Origin: Dyadobacter diqingensis
GTDB lineage: Bacteria; Bacteroidota; Bacteroidia; Cytophagales; Spirosomataceae
Length of the DNA stretch: 64,000 nucleotides
Assembly: GCF_024220585.1 (NCBI RefSeq)
Contig: NZ_JAMXKF010000003.1
Span: forward strand, 434,001-498,000
Direction of reading: 5' to 3'
Position numbers and translations under genes: made by a program. Below are positions 1 through 9,616 of the stretch, one piece after another; position 1 is the stretch's first letter, and each line of letters begins with the position of its first letter. The notes beneath the pieces are model-generated. The model made no database searches, was not told the origin of the DNA, and was given only the letters and a program-made list of their open reading frames with translations.

Positions 1-841
1 ACAAGGCAAGGTTATCCATAAGTAACGGTGCAACAAAACGGGTTCTGATATGGACTGGCCCCGCGTCAAATTCATAAATGCTCTGTGTAGCCGTCATTTT
101 GAAGTTGGCCTGTTTGGTATTCAGGATCACTTCTGAACCTTTCGGAGCCAGCTCATCCGTTAATCCGATATCGATATAACCTGGCCCTGCTCCATTTTTG
201 CAATAGGCGGCCAGTACATTTTTTCCTTTTTTAAGCGTTTTTTTCGCAGCTGCATTTATTCCTTTGATCTCGTAATCCGCCGTAAAACAGTTGGTGCAAT
301 TGTAGGCCAGAACACCATTGATGTAAACCGTCACGTCGTCATCGTGAAATATGTTCAGACCTATTTTTTCAAAATTTACATTATCCAGTGTAAACTCTCG
401 GCGGTACCAGACCTCCTTTGGAAACTCGGTGCCGGATTTGAGCATGGCGTCATTTCTGTCCTTTGTCCCAAAGGGTGCCTTTCCGGTTTTCCAGTCGATA
501 GCTTTGAAATTTGCTTTAAACCAGTCAGCCGCTGGTTTGGTTATCGTATAGGATGCATCATAGTTTTCTGTTTTGGCAGTGGGAACAACGGTTTTTAAAA
601 CAGGCGTCGGTGCACCCATAAACCGGTAAGTTTTGCCATCGACGCGAACAAGCCCGTCAATCGGATTGGGTTTGCCGGTCCAGTGTCTGGTGGAAGAGCC
701 GGTAAGCTGGTCACCAAAAGACCATACACTGGTGTAAGGATCGATGGTGATCAGGGGAACTGCCGGCGGATGGAAATCCTGTGCAAAACAGGAATAAAAT
801 CCGCAAAGCAAAAGCGTCGCGAAAGACCAGCGTTTATTCAT
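1..841 (-). CDS. Glutaminase-like DUF4964/DUF5127 secreted protein (partial, C-terminus off the left edge)
   Basis: The reading frame is open on the minus strand from an ATG at 841 to the window edge (280 codons seen). The N-terminus is a signal peptide ending at FAQ (about residue 20). The stretch after it (PAVPLITIDPYTSVWSF, then TRHWTGKPNPIDGLVRVDG) matches what I know of the N-terminal DUF4964 region of Bacteroidota proteins annotated as glutaminase (DUF4964-DUF5127-DUF4965-DUF1793). Residues about 110-200 look like a small carbohydrate-binding-type beta domain. Such proteins are usually 650-850 residues and periplasmic or surface lipoproteins, so most of the catalytic part lies outside. 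Substrate cannot be told from this fragment. The next gene, dsbD, lies about 210 bases upstream on the same strand. Confidence 0.8.
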   Translation of the reverse strand, partial: MNKRWSFATLLLCGFYSCFAQDFHPPAVPLITIDPYTSVWSFGDQLTGSSTRHWTGKPNPIDGLVRVDGKTYRFMGAPTPVLKTVVPTAKTENYDASYTITKPAADWFKANFKAIDWKTGKAPFGTKDRNDAMLKSGTEFPKEVWYRREFTLDNVNFEKIGLNIFHDDDVTVYINGVLAYNCTNCFTADYEIKGINAAAKKTLKKGKNVLAAYCKNGAGPGYIDIGLTDELAPKGSEVILNTKQANFKMTATQSIYEFDAGPVHIRTRFVAPLLMDNLAL

Positions 842-1026
842 TAGCGTGAGTTTTTTATAGTTTAAAACGTTTTAGCAATTGATTTAGGACGGAAAGCTAA
901 TAAGATGAATTTTCAATCCGGCGGTATTAATCCTAAATCTCAAAACTTTTTTTCGCTTTCTCACAAATAAAACGTGGTTCTATCGCCAGAGACAACAGAA
1001 CCACCTTAAAATTTCGTACTTTAAAA

Positions 1027-1046
1027 GTTATCCCTGGCCGGGATTA
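1027..1046 (-). terminator. Weak hairpin after dsbD
   Basis: A short inverted repeat (ATCCC, loop TGGCC, GGGAT at 1030-1044) lies just beyond the stop of the DsbD-like gene. In the minus direction it is followed by an AT-rich run (ATAACTTTTAAAG). The stem is short, so this is only a possible terminator. Confidence 0.35.
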
Positions 1047-1051
1047 ACGCA

Positions 1052-3166
1052 TTATAATTTCTTAAAAGCTGTTTTCGCGCTTTCAAGGAAAGTAACAAAG
1101 TGAGCGGGATTAAGGTCATAATTTTTGGGTGCAACCAGCAGATTTCCTTCCTGGTCAACGATGCAATAATGTGGCTGCGCATTGTTATTGTACTTCACAA
1201 TCTGCAAATCTGCATTTTGTGCACCGATGGTTTTCTTTACTTTGTTATCATATTTGGATGTATACCATTCTGATTCAGATAATTCGGTTTTGTCATCCAC
1301 ATACAAAGCGGCGATTACAAAGTCATTCTGAAGGCGTTTTAAAACTTCCGGATCAGACCACACACGGGCTTCCATTTCACGGCAATTGACACAGCCATGC
1401 CCTGTAAAATCAATGAAAACAGGCTTATTAACCTTTTTCGCATAGGCCTGTGCTTCTTTAATATCAAAGAAACCGTCCAGTTCGTGTGGTAAATGGAACA
1501 GGTCTGCATATTTTTTTGTGACACTAGACGAACCAGCAGGAGCCACACCGACGCCTCTTTTGCTCAGATCAAAGTCTATCGTCGACTGCGGGGGCAAATA
1601 ACCCGCCAAAGCTTTCAAAGGGGCACCCCACATGCCCGGAAGCATATAGATAACAAAAGTGAACGTGATGATGGATAAAAGAATTCTCGGTACGCTGACA
1701 CGCTCCACCGGAGAGTCGTGCGGAGTCAGAATTTTCCCCAACAGATAAAATCCTAACATGGAGAATATTACGATCCAGAAAGCAAGGTAAACTTCACGGT
1801 CGAGTAAGCGCCAGTGGTATACCTGATCTGCGATACTGAGGAATTTAAGTGCGAGAGCCAGTTCGAGGAAACCCAGGACAACTTTGACCGTATTTAACCA
1901 TCCACCCGATTTTGGCAGTGATTTAAGCCATTGAGGGAAAAGGGCAAATAAGGTAAAAGGTATGGCAAAAGCGGAAGAAAAAGCGGCCATCCCGACGATA
2001 GGTTTCACTACCGCGCCACCGGCTGAGGCGACCAAAAGACTTCCGACGATAGGACCCGTGCATGAAAACGAAACCAAAACGAGGGTAAATGCCATGAAAA
2101 AGATCCCTGCATAACCACCCTGATCTGCCTTAGCGTCCATTTTATTGACAAATGCGCTAGGCAAAACAATTTCAAACAATCCTAAAAATGACAATCCGAA
2201 AACGAAGAAAATCGCGAAGAAGAGTACGTTTGGGATCCAGTGTGTACTCAAAAAGTTGGCAAAAGCCGGTCCGTTTAAACGCGATACAACGGTTCCTATT
2301 AAGGTATAAATCAATACGATAGAGATACCATAAAGCAGCGCTTTTACTTTTCCATTGGTCTGGTTGGTAAAATAACTGACCGTCATCGGGATAATTGGAA
2401 ATACACACGGAGTAAGCAATGCCACCAGCCCCGACAAAAATGCGGCCAGCGCAAATGCCCATAACGACTTGTCTGCGGCCGGCGCCCCTGCTGAAGACTT
2501 TTCACTGCTGCTGAGGTCAACTTTTGGAGCCTCTTTTTCCGAAACGTCTCCGGCCGAATCACCGGCAGTTATGGAAATATTCGCTGTTTCCTGCGTCGTC
2601 GTGTCAGTTGGCGAAACTGCATTGGTAGCCACAGATTTTGTTTCGGCAGGTGTTGCGGTTTCCGCCGCAGGAACTGCCCCGGTTGAAGCTACAACCTTTA
2701 AGCCCTTAAATTCAAAATCATCGTTTCCGGCTACACAGAGGCCCGATGTGTGGCTGCAAGTCTGATATTCAGAGCTTCCCTTGATGACTGGCTTGTCCGT
2801 TAAAATTTTTATGGTTTGCTTGAAAACAGCTTTGTCGTCGAAAAATTTGACGTTCCCGCCCCATATTTCTTCATATTTTGTCTTTGGATTCTGCGGTTTC
2901 AGTTTCCCTACAAGCGAAAAAGATTTGTTGGGCGTGAAAGCAAAGCTAGTCAGCATTGGCCCCAGATCAGGATCGAAGTCGGATGAATACAGGTACCAGT
3001 CCTTATCAAGAATTGCCGTGAAGATCAAGTCGACGGTTTCTCCTTGTTTTACATCATTTTTGGAGAATGTATAAGTCCAGTGGGCATGTTTCTGGACTTG
3101 AGCAAACGCGCTGGTTTTTGCGAAAAATGCGCAAACGATAATGAATAGAAAAATACTTCGTTTCAT
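1052..3166 (-). CDS. dsbD: DsbD-family thiol:disulfide interchange protein (cytochrome c biogenesis-type transmembrane)
   Basis: 704 residues with the full DsbD plan. A signal peptide (1-23) is followed by a periplasmic alpha-type domain with a cysteine pair at C137 and C144. Then come a low-complexity Ala/Thr/Ser linker (about 160-232) and a CcdA-like membrane domain of about eight helices with the paired cysteines in LTPCVFPIIP (C254) and SFSCTGP. The C-terminal thioredoxin-like domain has the motif CVNC (about 591-594). Known role of the family: moving electrons from cytoplasmic thioredoxin across the inner membrane to periplasmic proteins. The linker is longer than in Escherichia coli DsbD. 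It stands alone, divergent from argB. The family call is firm; the exact periplasmic partner is unknown. Confidence 0.9.
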   Translation of the reverse strand: MKRSIFLFIIVCAFFAKTSAFAQVQKHAHWTYTFSKNDVKQGETVDLIFTAILDKDWYLYSSDFDPDLGPMLTSFAFTPNKSFSLVGKLKPQNPKTKYEEIWGGNVKFFDDKAVFKQTIKILTDKPVIKGSSEYQTCSHTSGLCVAGNDDFEFKGLKVVASTGAVPAAETATPAETKSVATNAVSPTDTTTQETANISITAGDSAGDVSEKEAPKVDLSSSEKSSAGAPAADKSLWAFALAAFLSGLVALLTPCVFPIIPMTVSYFTNQTNGKVKALLYGISIVLIYTLIGTVVSRLNGPAFANFLSTHWIPNVLFFAIFFVFGLSFLGLFEIVLPSAFVNKMDAKADQGGYAGIFFMAFTLVLVSFSCTGPIVGSLLVASAGGAVVKPIVGMAAFSSAFAIPFTLFALFPQWLKSLPKSGGWLNTVKVVLGFLELALALKFLSIADQVYHWRLLDREVYLAFWIVIFSMLGFYLLGKILTPHDSPVERVSVPRILLSIITFTFVIYMLPGMWGAPLKALAGYLPPQSTIDFDLSKRGVGVAPAGSSSVTKKYADLFHLPHELDGFFDIKEAQAYAKKVNKPVFIDFTGHGCVNCREMEARVWSDPEVLKRLQNDFVIAALYVDDKTELSESEWYTSKYDNKVKKTIGAQNADLQIVKYNNNAQPHYCIVDQEGNLLVAPKNYDLNPAHFVTFLESAKTAFKKL

Positions 3167-3486
3167 CTGATATTTCGATAGTAGGAGCCGAATTTAATAA
3201 TATTCAAGCTTTCTTTATTTGATTAATGATCTAGTAAACTGGTGGAGTTTACGCAGACTTACCTATTCAACGTAATTTCCCCGAAAAAATTCACCACCCG
3301 TGTTTACCTTTTGTGAATGCAAAACTGCAAATTGTTAGCCAAAATATTTTTCACATAGGTGAAAAGTGTTGCGTGCGAATATGTTTTTCGGAAATAACTC
3401 CCTGATTTCGTTCGAAATTATCATGCTGCTAAACGTTTTCTACTAACTTTGCGACCTCGAAAAACGCATCGTTAAATATTACTTCA
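3167..3486. other. Divergent intergenic region dsbD/argB
   Basis: 320 bases between divergent dsbD and argB. It is AT-rich and holds the argB -7 box near its right end. I see no open frame with coding character and no strong hairpin. Confidence 0.6.
3444..3451 (+). promoter_or_regulatory. Bacteroidota-type -7 box of argB (TAACTTTG)
   Basis: TAACTTTG fits the TAnnTTTG -7 consensus of the Bacteroidota primary sigma factor. It lies 35 bases before the argB ATG, giving a leader of about 30 nt. No clear -33 TTTG was seen. Confidence 0.55.
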
Positions 3487-4278
3487 ATGTCGCAGCCACT
3501 TTACGTAGTCAAAATCGGAGGAAATGTTATTGATAACCCGGAAGCCTGTTCCCGCTTTCTGAATGCTTTTGCAAAGTTATCAGGAATTAAGATTCTGGTT
3601 CATGGCGGTGGAAAAGTAGCGACGCAAATTGCTGCCAGACTTCAGATCGAAACGCAGATGGTTGACGGGCGCAGGATTACGGATAAACCCATGCTGGATG
3701 TGGTCACGATGGTTTATGGTGGACTGGTCAATAAAAATCTGGTGGCTAGTTTACAGGCGGTGGGATGTAATGCCATCGGGCTGACCGGCGCGGACGGAGG
3801 TATTATCCGTTCGGTCAAACGGCCGGTAAAAACGATTGACTATGGTTTTGTAGGTGACATTGAAGAGGTGAATGCGGCTCAGGTAAATGCTTTGCTGAAT
3901 AGTAATTTAGTCCCCGTCATCGCGCCGCTGACGTATAGCAATGACGGGTTACTTCTAAATACAAATGCAGACACCATGGCGTCCGCGATGGCTGTTGCGA
4001 TGGCTAAATCCTATGATGTAAACCTTATTTACTGCTTTGAGAAGAAAGGGGTTTTATCAGATCCTGAAGATGATGATTCTGTAATTCGTTCGTTAACTCC
4101 TTCGGAGTATGCCGGACACAAAGAATCCGGAGCTATAAATAAAGGAATGATTCCAAAATTGGATAATGCTTTCGCTGCGTTGCAGGAAGGTGTTAAGAAA
4201 GTTACCATTTGCCATGCGGATGAGTTAGGCGAAGCGGCAGTTGGGGAAGCTGGTACTGTTATCTTTTTCTATAAGTAG
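3487..4278 (+). CDS. argB: Acetylglutamate kinase (N-acyl-glutamate kinase)
   Basis: 263 residues of the amino-acid kinase fold. It phosphorylates the gamma-carboxyl of N-acetylglutamate (in some Bacteroidota N-succinylglutamate) in the second step of arginine synthesis, in the cytoplasm. Motifs: VVKIGGNVID at the N-terminus (phosphate-binding lysine), LVHGGGK (about 37-43), GLTGADGG (about 98-105), and a C-terminal GMIPKLDNAFAAL segment that is typical of ArgB. It lacks the long N-terminal helix of arginine-inhibited ArgB forms, so feedback control by arginine is less likely (inference). It is a single gene with its own -7 box. argH lies 8 kb away, so the pathway is not an operon here. Confidence 0.92.
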   Translation: MSQPLYVVKIGGNVIDNPEACSRFLNAFAKLSGIKILVHGGGKVATQIAARLQIETQMVDGRRITDKPMLDVVTMVYGGLVNKNLVASLQAVGCNAIGLTGADGGIIRSVKRPVKTIDYGFVGDIEEVNAAQVNALLNSNLVPVIAPLTYSNDGLLLNTNADTMASAMAVAMAKSYDVNLIYCFEKKGVLSDPEDDDSVIRSLTPSEYAGHKESGAINKGMIPKLDNAFAALQEGVKKVTICHADELGEAAVGEAGTVIFFYK

Positions 4279-4590
4279 AATTTTAAGATAGGGGACTTTG
4301 TGTCCCATCTACACTAACAATGTTCAGTGATTTTTCCTTCGGCGAATCATCGATAAAAAATCACGGAAAATGATATTTTCTTAACACTGTATCTAATTCT
4401 GCTCTTTTTATACACGTCAGAATTTTCTTCGCTATTTACAGTCTATTCGATAGATATATTAATAAATTTAATGAATAACCTAATTTATTTTTAATAAGTT
4501 TATTTATTTATTAAAATATCTTATTAAGTTTGTGTTAAGCTTTTTATTTAACACATAAATCGGCTACTAACCAAAATTATTTAACTCTCT
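4279..4590 (+). other. AT-rich leader/promoter region of the SusC/SusD operon
   Basis: 312 bases after argB. A short GGGGAC/GTCCC hairpin (about 4291-4312) may end argB transcription. The rest is strongly AT-rich and holds the candidate -7 box at 4525-4532. Overlapping its end is a small inverted repeat, GTGTTAA..TTAACAC, at 4532-4554. No coding frame is apparent. Confidence 0.5.
4525..4532 (+). promoter_or_regulatory. Candidate -7 box of the SusC/SusD operon (TAAGTTTG)
   Basis: TAAGTTTG fits TAnnTTTG and lies about 59 bases before the SusC-like ATG. An inverted repeat with 7-bp arms begins at its last base (4532-4554), so it would fall in the early leader. Confidence 0.45.
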
Positions 4591-7500
4591 ATGGGAAAAA
4601 ATTTACTTAGGCTTATTGTCATGTTGATGATGATAAGCGGTCCTGTTTTCGCACAAACGATAACGGGAAAGGTTACAACAAGCGGTGATGGACAGGCCTT
4701 GCCAGGGGTTTCGATCCTGGTCAAAGGTTCTACCAATGGTACCACAACAGGTATCGATGGACAATTTAGTATCAATGCTTCTTCACAAAGTACTTTGATT
4801 GTTTCTTTTATTGGATACAAAACTAAAGAGGTTCTTGTAGGAAACAAAACGGTAGTTGAAGTTGCTCTTGAAGAAGACGCAGCTCAACTAAACGAAGTTG
4901 TAGTAACGGCTCTTGGTATTAAAAGAGAGCAAAAAGCCTTGGGTTATTCAGTAAGCACTGTGTCTGCAAAAGACATTACAGCCTCAGGTAATACTAACTT
5001 TGGATCGGCACTATATGGAAAGGCCCCTGGTGTTAAAATTACAACGGCTCCTGGTGGAGCTACCAGTGCGGTTAACATACAGGTTCGCGGTATTAACTCA
5101 CTTACGGGTAACACGCAGCCTCTATATGTTGTTGATGGTATTGTAATCCGTAACATCAGTGAAACTGGATCCAGTGGATTGAATAATGGTGGTTATTGGG
5201 GTGATCAGAAGATCCGTGGTAACGGTATTCTAGATGTTAACCCGGCTGATATTGAAACGCTTACAGTACTTAAAGGTGCAAGTGCAACTGCACTCTATGG
5301 TTCTGAGGCATCAAATGGTGTTATTGTAATAACAACAAAGTCAGGTTCAAAAGGAGGTAAAGGTTTGGGAGTAGAATTGAACTATACCTATAATACTGAG
5401 AAGGTTGCTTTTACACCAAAGTATCAAAATACGTATGGCCCTGGATATGACCGTGTAACAAACCTGTCAGCCGGTGCTGATGAAGATGGATGGTTCCATG
5501 ATGGGGTAACTTCTGCTCCATTGAGACCATATTTCCGTGCTTATGGACAATTTGGCCCTAAAATGGAAGGTCAGCAAGTAACTTGGTGGGATGGTTCTGT
5601 AAAAGACTATTCAGCTCGCCCAAATAACTATAAGGATTTGTACAGAACTGGTTCAAATTCAACGATCAATGCAGCGATTTCAAGCCATACTGATAAAGCA
5701 TCAATTCGTTTCTCATACACACGTACTGACTACTCCGCTATTCAGCGCGAAAGTGATATGAAGAAGAATACTTTCAATCTTAACTCAAATATCAAACTAG
5801 GTAAAAAACTTAGTACTGATGTGGTTGTTAACTATGTGAATACGAATATTCACAACAGACCTGAGTTGATTTCCCGTATTACTGCTAATTATGGCGGTTT
5901 TTTCAGTAGAACTGATGACATGAATACATATTTGAATATGTATCAGACAAACTCGGGGTATAAATATTTATTATACAACGATAACAAATATCTAGTTGAC
6001 GAAAGCCGTGCAAAATACAATATCCGTGCGTCAGATTTGATGGAATACATGTGGAGAAACTATAAGAATACAAACGATGAGATTCAAAATCGTTTGATCA
6101 GTAGTGCTACTTTGACATACAACGTTTTCAAGAACTTTACTTTGCGTGGCCGTGTAGGTAATGACTTTACAAGCACTGGAACGGAAACGAAAAATTATAC
6201 AGAATATCCAACTGCTTTCAATAACGGAACTAACAGCACAGGTGGTTATACGCTTGCAAGCGGAAGATACTCTATATTCTATGGAGATGTTCTTGCGACT
6301 TACGCCGGCAATATCTCAAAAGATCTTGATTTCTCAGTTAGCGGAGGTTATCAGGCAAGACAAGAGGAATACTATAACTATTCTGTTGGAACAAGAAATG
6401 GATTGGTACAAGAGAACTGGTTTAGCTTAAACAACTCGGTAGGTCTGGCTGAAGCTACTGCCAGCAGAAGTAAGTTGCAGAAATATGCGTTCCTTGGGAT
6501 GGCTAATTTAGGTTATAAAAACTTCCTTTTCCTTGAGGCCACTGCCCGTAAAGAATACTCATCTACATTGCCTCCTAATAACAACAGTTATGTATATACA
6601 TCCGTGAACTCCGGATTCGTATTCTCAGAGGCTTTCCAATTGCCGGCATTCTTAACTTACGGTAAGGTTCGTGCTTCTTACGGTATCGTGGGTAACTCTC
6701 CACAGATTTATCTGGCTAATACTACTTATAACCAGAAATCTTTGCAAACAAGCAGTGGTTCTGTGCCTATTTTGCAGGCTAACACCAACTATGGTAACAA
6801 AAATATTAAGCCTGAAAACAAATACGAAACTGAATTAGGATTAGAGACTAAATGGTTCCATAACAAAATTGGTCTTGATCTTACTTATTATACCAGCCGT
6901 ATTGTTGATCAAATTCTTCAGACGGACGTACCATCCAGTACGGGAGCAAGTACATTTTTGGCTAACGTAGGAGAGCTTCGCTCAAAAGGTTTCGAAGCCG
7001 GAATTTATGCTACGCCGGTTGCAACAGAAAATTTCAAGTGGAATACACGTTTGAACTTCTCTGTGAATAAAACAATGGTTCATAAACTGGCTCAGGGAAT
7101 TAATCAGCTGGTTGCATATAACGCCGATGGTGGCGCTCTTAAAATCGTTTCTGATGTAGGAGATGCTTTGGGTAACATTTATGTACACCCTCGTTTACAA
7201 GACAGCAATGGGAATTATGTAATTTCTGATGATGGTCTTTATGTAATGAGCAACGAATACAAAAAGGTTGGAAATGTGATGCCAAAAGGTCTTGGTGGCT
7301 GGATTAACAATTTTAGCTACAAAGGATTTGCACTTGACGCGGTTATTGATTACCGTTTCGGAGGAAAACTAGTTTCTAATCCATTACTTTATCAAACGGG
7401 TGCTGGTATGTTTGAAAGCACTATGGAGTACAGAGACAAGGAGAATGGAGGACTTTCGTATTATTTGGATGGAGAGAAAAAAGTTCTTCTTACCGGAAAT

Positions 7501-7911
7501 GCGACAACGGCGCCTAACGGAGGAAGAGTGTATCATGATGGCGTTTTGCTGGATGGGGTAACAACTACTGGTGAAAAAAATACAACAATTGTGGACGCAC
7601 CTAACTACTATCTGAACATGTACGGATGGTCAACGGGTTGGTATGAAAAAGGAGCGGTTTACAAAAATGACTATGCTAAGCTAAGAGAGCTGGTATTGTC
7701 TTACAACCTTCCAAAATCAATTGCTGAAAAAATGCATCTGCAAAATATCCGGGTTTCGTTGATTGGAAGAAACTTATTCTATATCTATAGAACGCTTAAA
7801 AACCTGGATCCTGAGGCTCCGGTTGGAACGTCCTGGAAAAATCAGGGTGTAGATGAGGGTTCAAGCGCAGCAACCAGAAGTTATGGTGTTTCCCTGCACG
7901 TGAGCTTCTAA
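4591..7911 (+). CDS. SusC/RagA-family TonB-linked outer-membrane transporter
   Basis: 1106 residues. Signal peptide 1-22 (ends PVFAQ), then a carboxypeptidase-regulatory-like domain (about 23-100, with the ITGKVTTSGDGQALPGVSI start typical of the family). The plug domain (about 105-240) carries LNEVVVTALG and the SusC-type PLYVVDGIVI and GSEASNGVIVITTK motifs. The rest is a large beta barrel ending in an aromatic-terminal strand (SLHVSF). Known role: energised import of glycans, peptides or other nutrients with a SusD-like lipoprotein lid. The partner starts 33 bases downstream. There is no glycoside hydrolase, sigma/anti-sigma pair or hybrid two-component gene next to it, so the substrate cannot be inferred. 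Confidence 0.93.
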   Translation: MGKNLLRLIVMLMMISGPVFAQTITGKVTTSGDGQALPGVSILVKGSTNGTTTGIDGQFSINASSQSTLIVSFIGYKTKEVLVGNKTVVEVALEEDAAQLNEVVVTALGIKREQKALGYSVSTVSAKDITASGNTNFGSALYGKAPGVKITTAPGGATSAVNIQVRGINSLTGNTQPLYVVDGIVIRNISETGSSGLNNGGYWGDQKIRGNGILDVNPADIETLTVLKGASATALYGSEASNGVIVITTKSGSKGGKGLGVELNYTYNTEKVAFTPKYQNTYGPGYDRVTNLSAGADEDGWFHDGVTSAPLRPYFRAYGQFGPKMEGQQVTWWDGSVKDYSARPNNYKDLYRTGSNSTINAAISSHTDKASIRFSYTRTDYSAIQRESDMKKNTFNLNSNIKLGKKLSTDVVVNYVNTNIHNRPELISRITANYGGFFSRTDDMNTYLNMYQTNSGYKYLLYNDNKYLVDESRAKYNIRASDLMEYMWRNYKNTNDEIQNRLISSATLTYNVFKNFTLRGRVGNDFTSTGTETKNYTEYPTAFNNGTNSTGGYTLASGRYSIFYGDVLATYAGNISKDLDFSVSGGYQARQEEYYNYSVGTRNGLVQENWFSLNNSVGLAEATASRSKLQKYAFLGMANLGYKNFLFLEATARKEYSSTLPPNNNSYVYTSVNSGFVFSEAFQLPAFLTYGKVRASYGIVGNSPQIYLANTTYNQKSLQTSSGSVPILQANTNYGNKNIKPENKYETELGLETKWFHNKIGLDLTYYTSRIVDQILQTDVPSSTGASTFLANVGELRSKGFEAGIYATPVATENFKWNTRLNFSVNKTMVHKLAQGINQLVAYNADGGALKIVSDVGDALGNIYVHPRLQDSNGNYVISDDGLYVMSNEYKKVGNVMPKGLGGWINNFSYKGFALDAVIDYRFGGKLVSNPLLYQTGAGMFESTMEYRDKENGGLSYYLDGEKKVLLTGNATTAPNGGRVYHDGVLLDGVTTTGEKNTTIVDAPNYYLNMYGWSTGWYEKGAVYKNDYAKLRELVLSYNLPKSIAEKMHLQNIRVSLIGRNLFYIYRTLKNLDPEAPVGTSWKNQGVDEGSSAATRSYGVSLHVSF

Positions 7912-7944
7912 ACAATCCTGTACTTTTAAATTCTAATAGAAAAT

Positions 7945-9540
7945 ATGAAAAAGTCATTAATAAAAATTATTGTACCGGTCTTGTTTTTAGGAGGATTGTC
8001 TTCCTGCCAGGACAAGCTTGAAGAGCTGTACAGCGATCCTGAAAAAACGGAAAATGCCTCAATTGAGAAATTTTTCACTCAAATGCTAAACAATGAGCGC
8101 GTTTATCCTCAGTATTGGGATATCAGAACGTTTGTTGTTAACCACACAGCCCGTTACTCTCAGTTCCTTTCGTATAATAACGAGAACAAACGTTATCAGC
8201 AGCAGATTGATTATACGCAATCCAGGTGGAACTCGTATTACACCCAGAGTTCGGGGAGTGGTATGGTATCTCACTATCGGGAAGTAGAGAAAGCTTACAA
8301 TGCTTTGTCTGCAGAGAACAAGAAGGTATCCGAGGTATATTTGCAGGCGTCTAAAATTGCATTGATGGATCAAACGCTGCAAATGGTTGATTTGTGGGGA
8401 GACATGCCTTTTAGTGAGGCAGGTAGTTTGAATGCAACCGGTAATATTGTATTGCCAAAATTTGACAAAGCAAAAGATGTATATGCGGCAGCTTTAACTG
8501 GGTTGAAAGAAGCATCTGATTTCTTTGCAAACAATACACTGAATGCGGGAATCCTGGCGGGTTTCAAAAAACAGGATATTTTGTTAGCGGGAGATACGGA
8601 CAAATGGAGACGTTATGCAAACTCACTTCGTTTACGTGCGTTGATGAGATTATCTTTTGTTGATGAAGCGGGATCAAAAGCGGCCGTTTTGGAAATGCTT
8701 AATAATCCGACAGCCTATCCTTTGGTGGATGAGTCAAAATATAATGTCTTGCTTAACCCAATGACGGACTACAATGATAATCTACGCAATGCTTTGAATG
8801 ATTTTAACTCGATGTACGCAACACCATATTTGTTGAATACTGTTTTAAAACCTGCAAAGGATCCTAGAATCGAAGCTATTTATGACAAGTATGGTGCAGA
8901 AAATGCCGCCAAGAAATTTGTTCAGAATGCTGATTTCAATGCGATGCCTTTGGATATTCCAAGTAATGAGCAGACAACCAATATCACAGCCGGTAAATAT
9001 GCTGTTCTTGACTCTACTACCTTTTTGTTCAATACGAAGCTTCCAGGCGTAGTATTTACAGCAGCGGAAACAAATTTCCTTAAAGCTGAGGCTTTGGAAA
9101 GATGGGGAAGCAGTGCAGACGCAGCCACAGCTTATAATAAAGGGGTAAAACAATCTGTTGAGTTTTATTATTTCCTTAACAATACAAACACAACAAGAGC
9201 CGAAGGAAAACTTACAGTACCTTCTGCGGCTGTTTTAGACGCTTTGGTTGCAAGCGCGTCTGTTGCCTATACAGGTACTGCTACGCAAAAGCTTGAAAAA
9301 ATCTGGGTTCAGAAATGGGTAAACTTCGGTTTCCTTCAATCGATTCAAAGCTGGGCGGAAGTAAGAAGAACAAAATATCCACAACTTACTTTTGTTCGTG
9401 ACTCTAACACACCGGATGCTCCGCTACCTCCTTCAAGATTGCTATATCCTGGAAGTGAAAAAGCTTACAACGCTGCAAATTACAGTGCTGTTGCTGCATC
9501 CGATCTTGCCACTGCAAAGATTTTCTGGGACGTTAAATAA
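7945..9540 (+). CDS. SusD/RagB-family nutrient-binding outer-membrane lipoprotein (SusD-like_2 type)
   Basis: 531 residues. Lipoprotein signal with the lipobox LSSC (C21). The mature part starts QDKLEELYSDPEKTEN and continues with helical TPR-like segments. The WRRYANSLRLRALMRLSF block and the C-terminal WVQKWVNFGFLQSIQSWAEVRRTKYP block are typical of the SusD-like_2 family that pairs with SusC proteins. It forms the surface lid over the SusC barrel encoded just upstream, with a 33-base gap and no terminator between. A good terminator follows at 9570-9601, so the operon is two genes. Ligand unknown. Confidence 0.9.
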   Translation: MKKSLIKIIVPVLFLGGLSSCQDKLEELYSDPEKTENASIEKFFTQMLNNERVYPQYWDIRTFVVNHTARYSQFLSYNNENKRYQQQIDYTQSRWNSYYTQSSGSGMVSHYREVEKAYNALSAENKKVSEVYLQASKIALMDQTLQMVDLWGDMPFSEAGSLNATGNIVLPKFDKAKDVYAAALTGLKEASDFFANNTLNAGILAGFKKQDILLAGDTDKWRRYANSLRLRALMRLSFVDEAGSKAAVLEMLNNPTAYPLVDESKYNVLLNPMTDYNDNLRNALNDFNSMYATPYLLNTVLKPAKDPRIEAIYDKYGAENAAKKFVQNADFNAMPLDIPSNEQTTNITAGKYAVLDSTTFLFNTKLPGVVFTAAETNFLKAEALERWGSSADAATAYNKGVKQSVEFYYFLNNTNTTRAEGKLTVPSAAVLDALVASASVAYTGTATQKLEKIWVQKWVNFGFLQSIQSWAEVRRTKYPQLTFVRDSNTPDAPLPPSRLLYPGSEKAYNAANYSAVAASDLATAKIFWDVK

Positions 9541-9569
9541 TCTCAGGGTTTAAAGTTTATTAAGAGTTA

Positions 9570-9601
9570 AAGCGGCAGGCCATATGGCTTGCCGCTTTTT
9601 T
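9570..9601 (+). terminator. Rho-independent terminator of the SusC/SusD operon
   Basis: A 12-bp stem (AAGCGGCAGGCC against GGCTTGCCGCTT, one G-T pair) with a four-base loop is followed directly by a T run. It sits 30 bases after the SusD stop. Confidence 0.85.
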
Positions 9602-9616
9602 GTTAATCATCTCTTC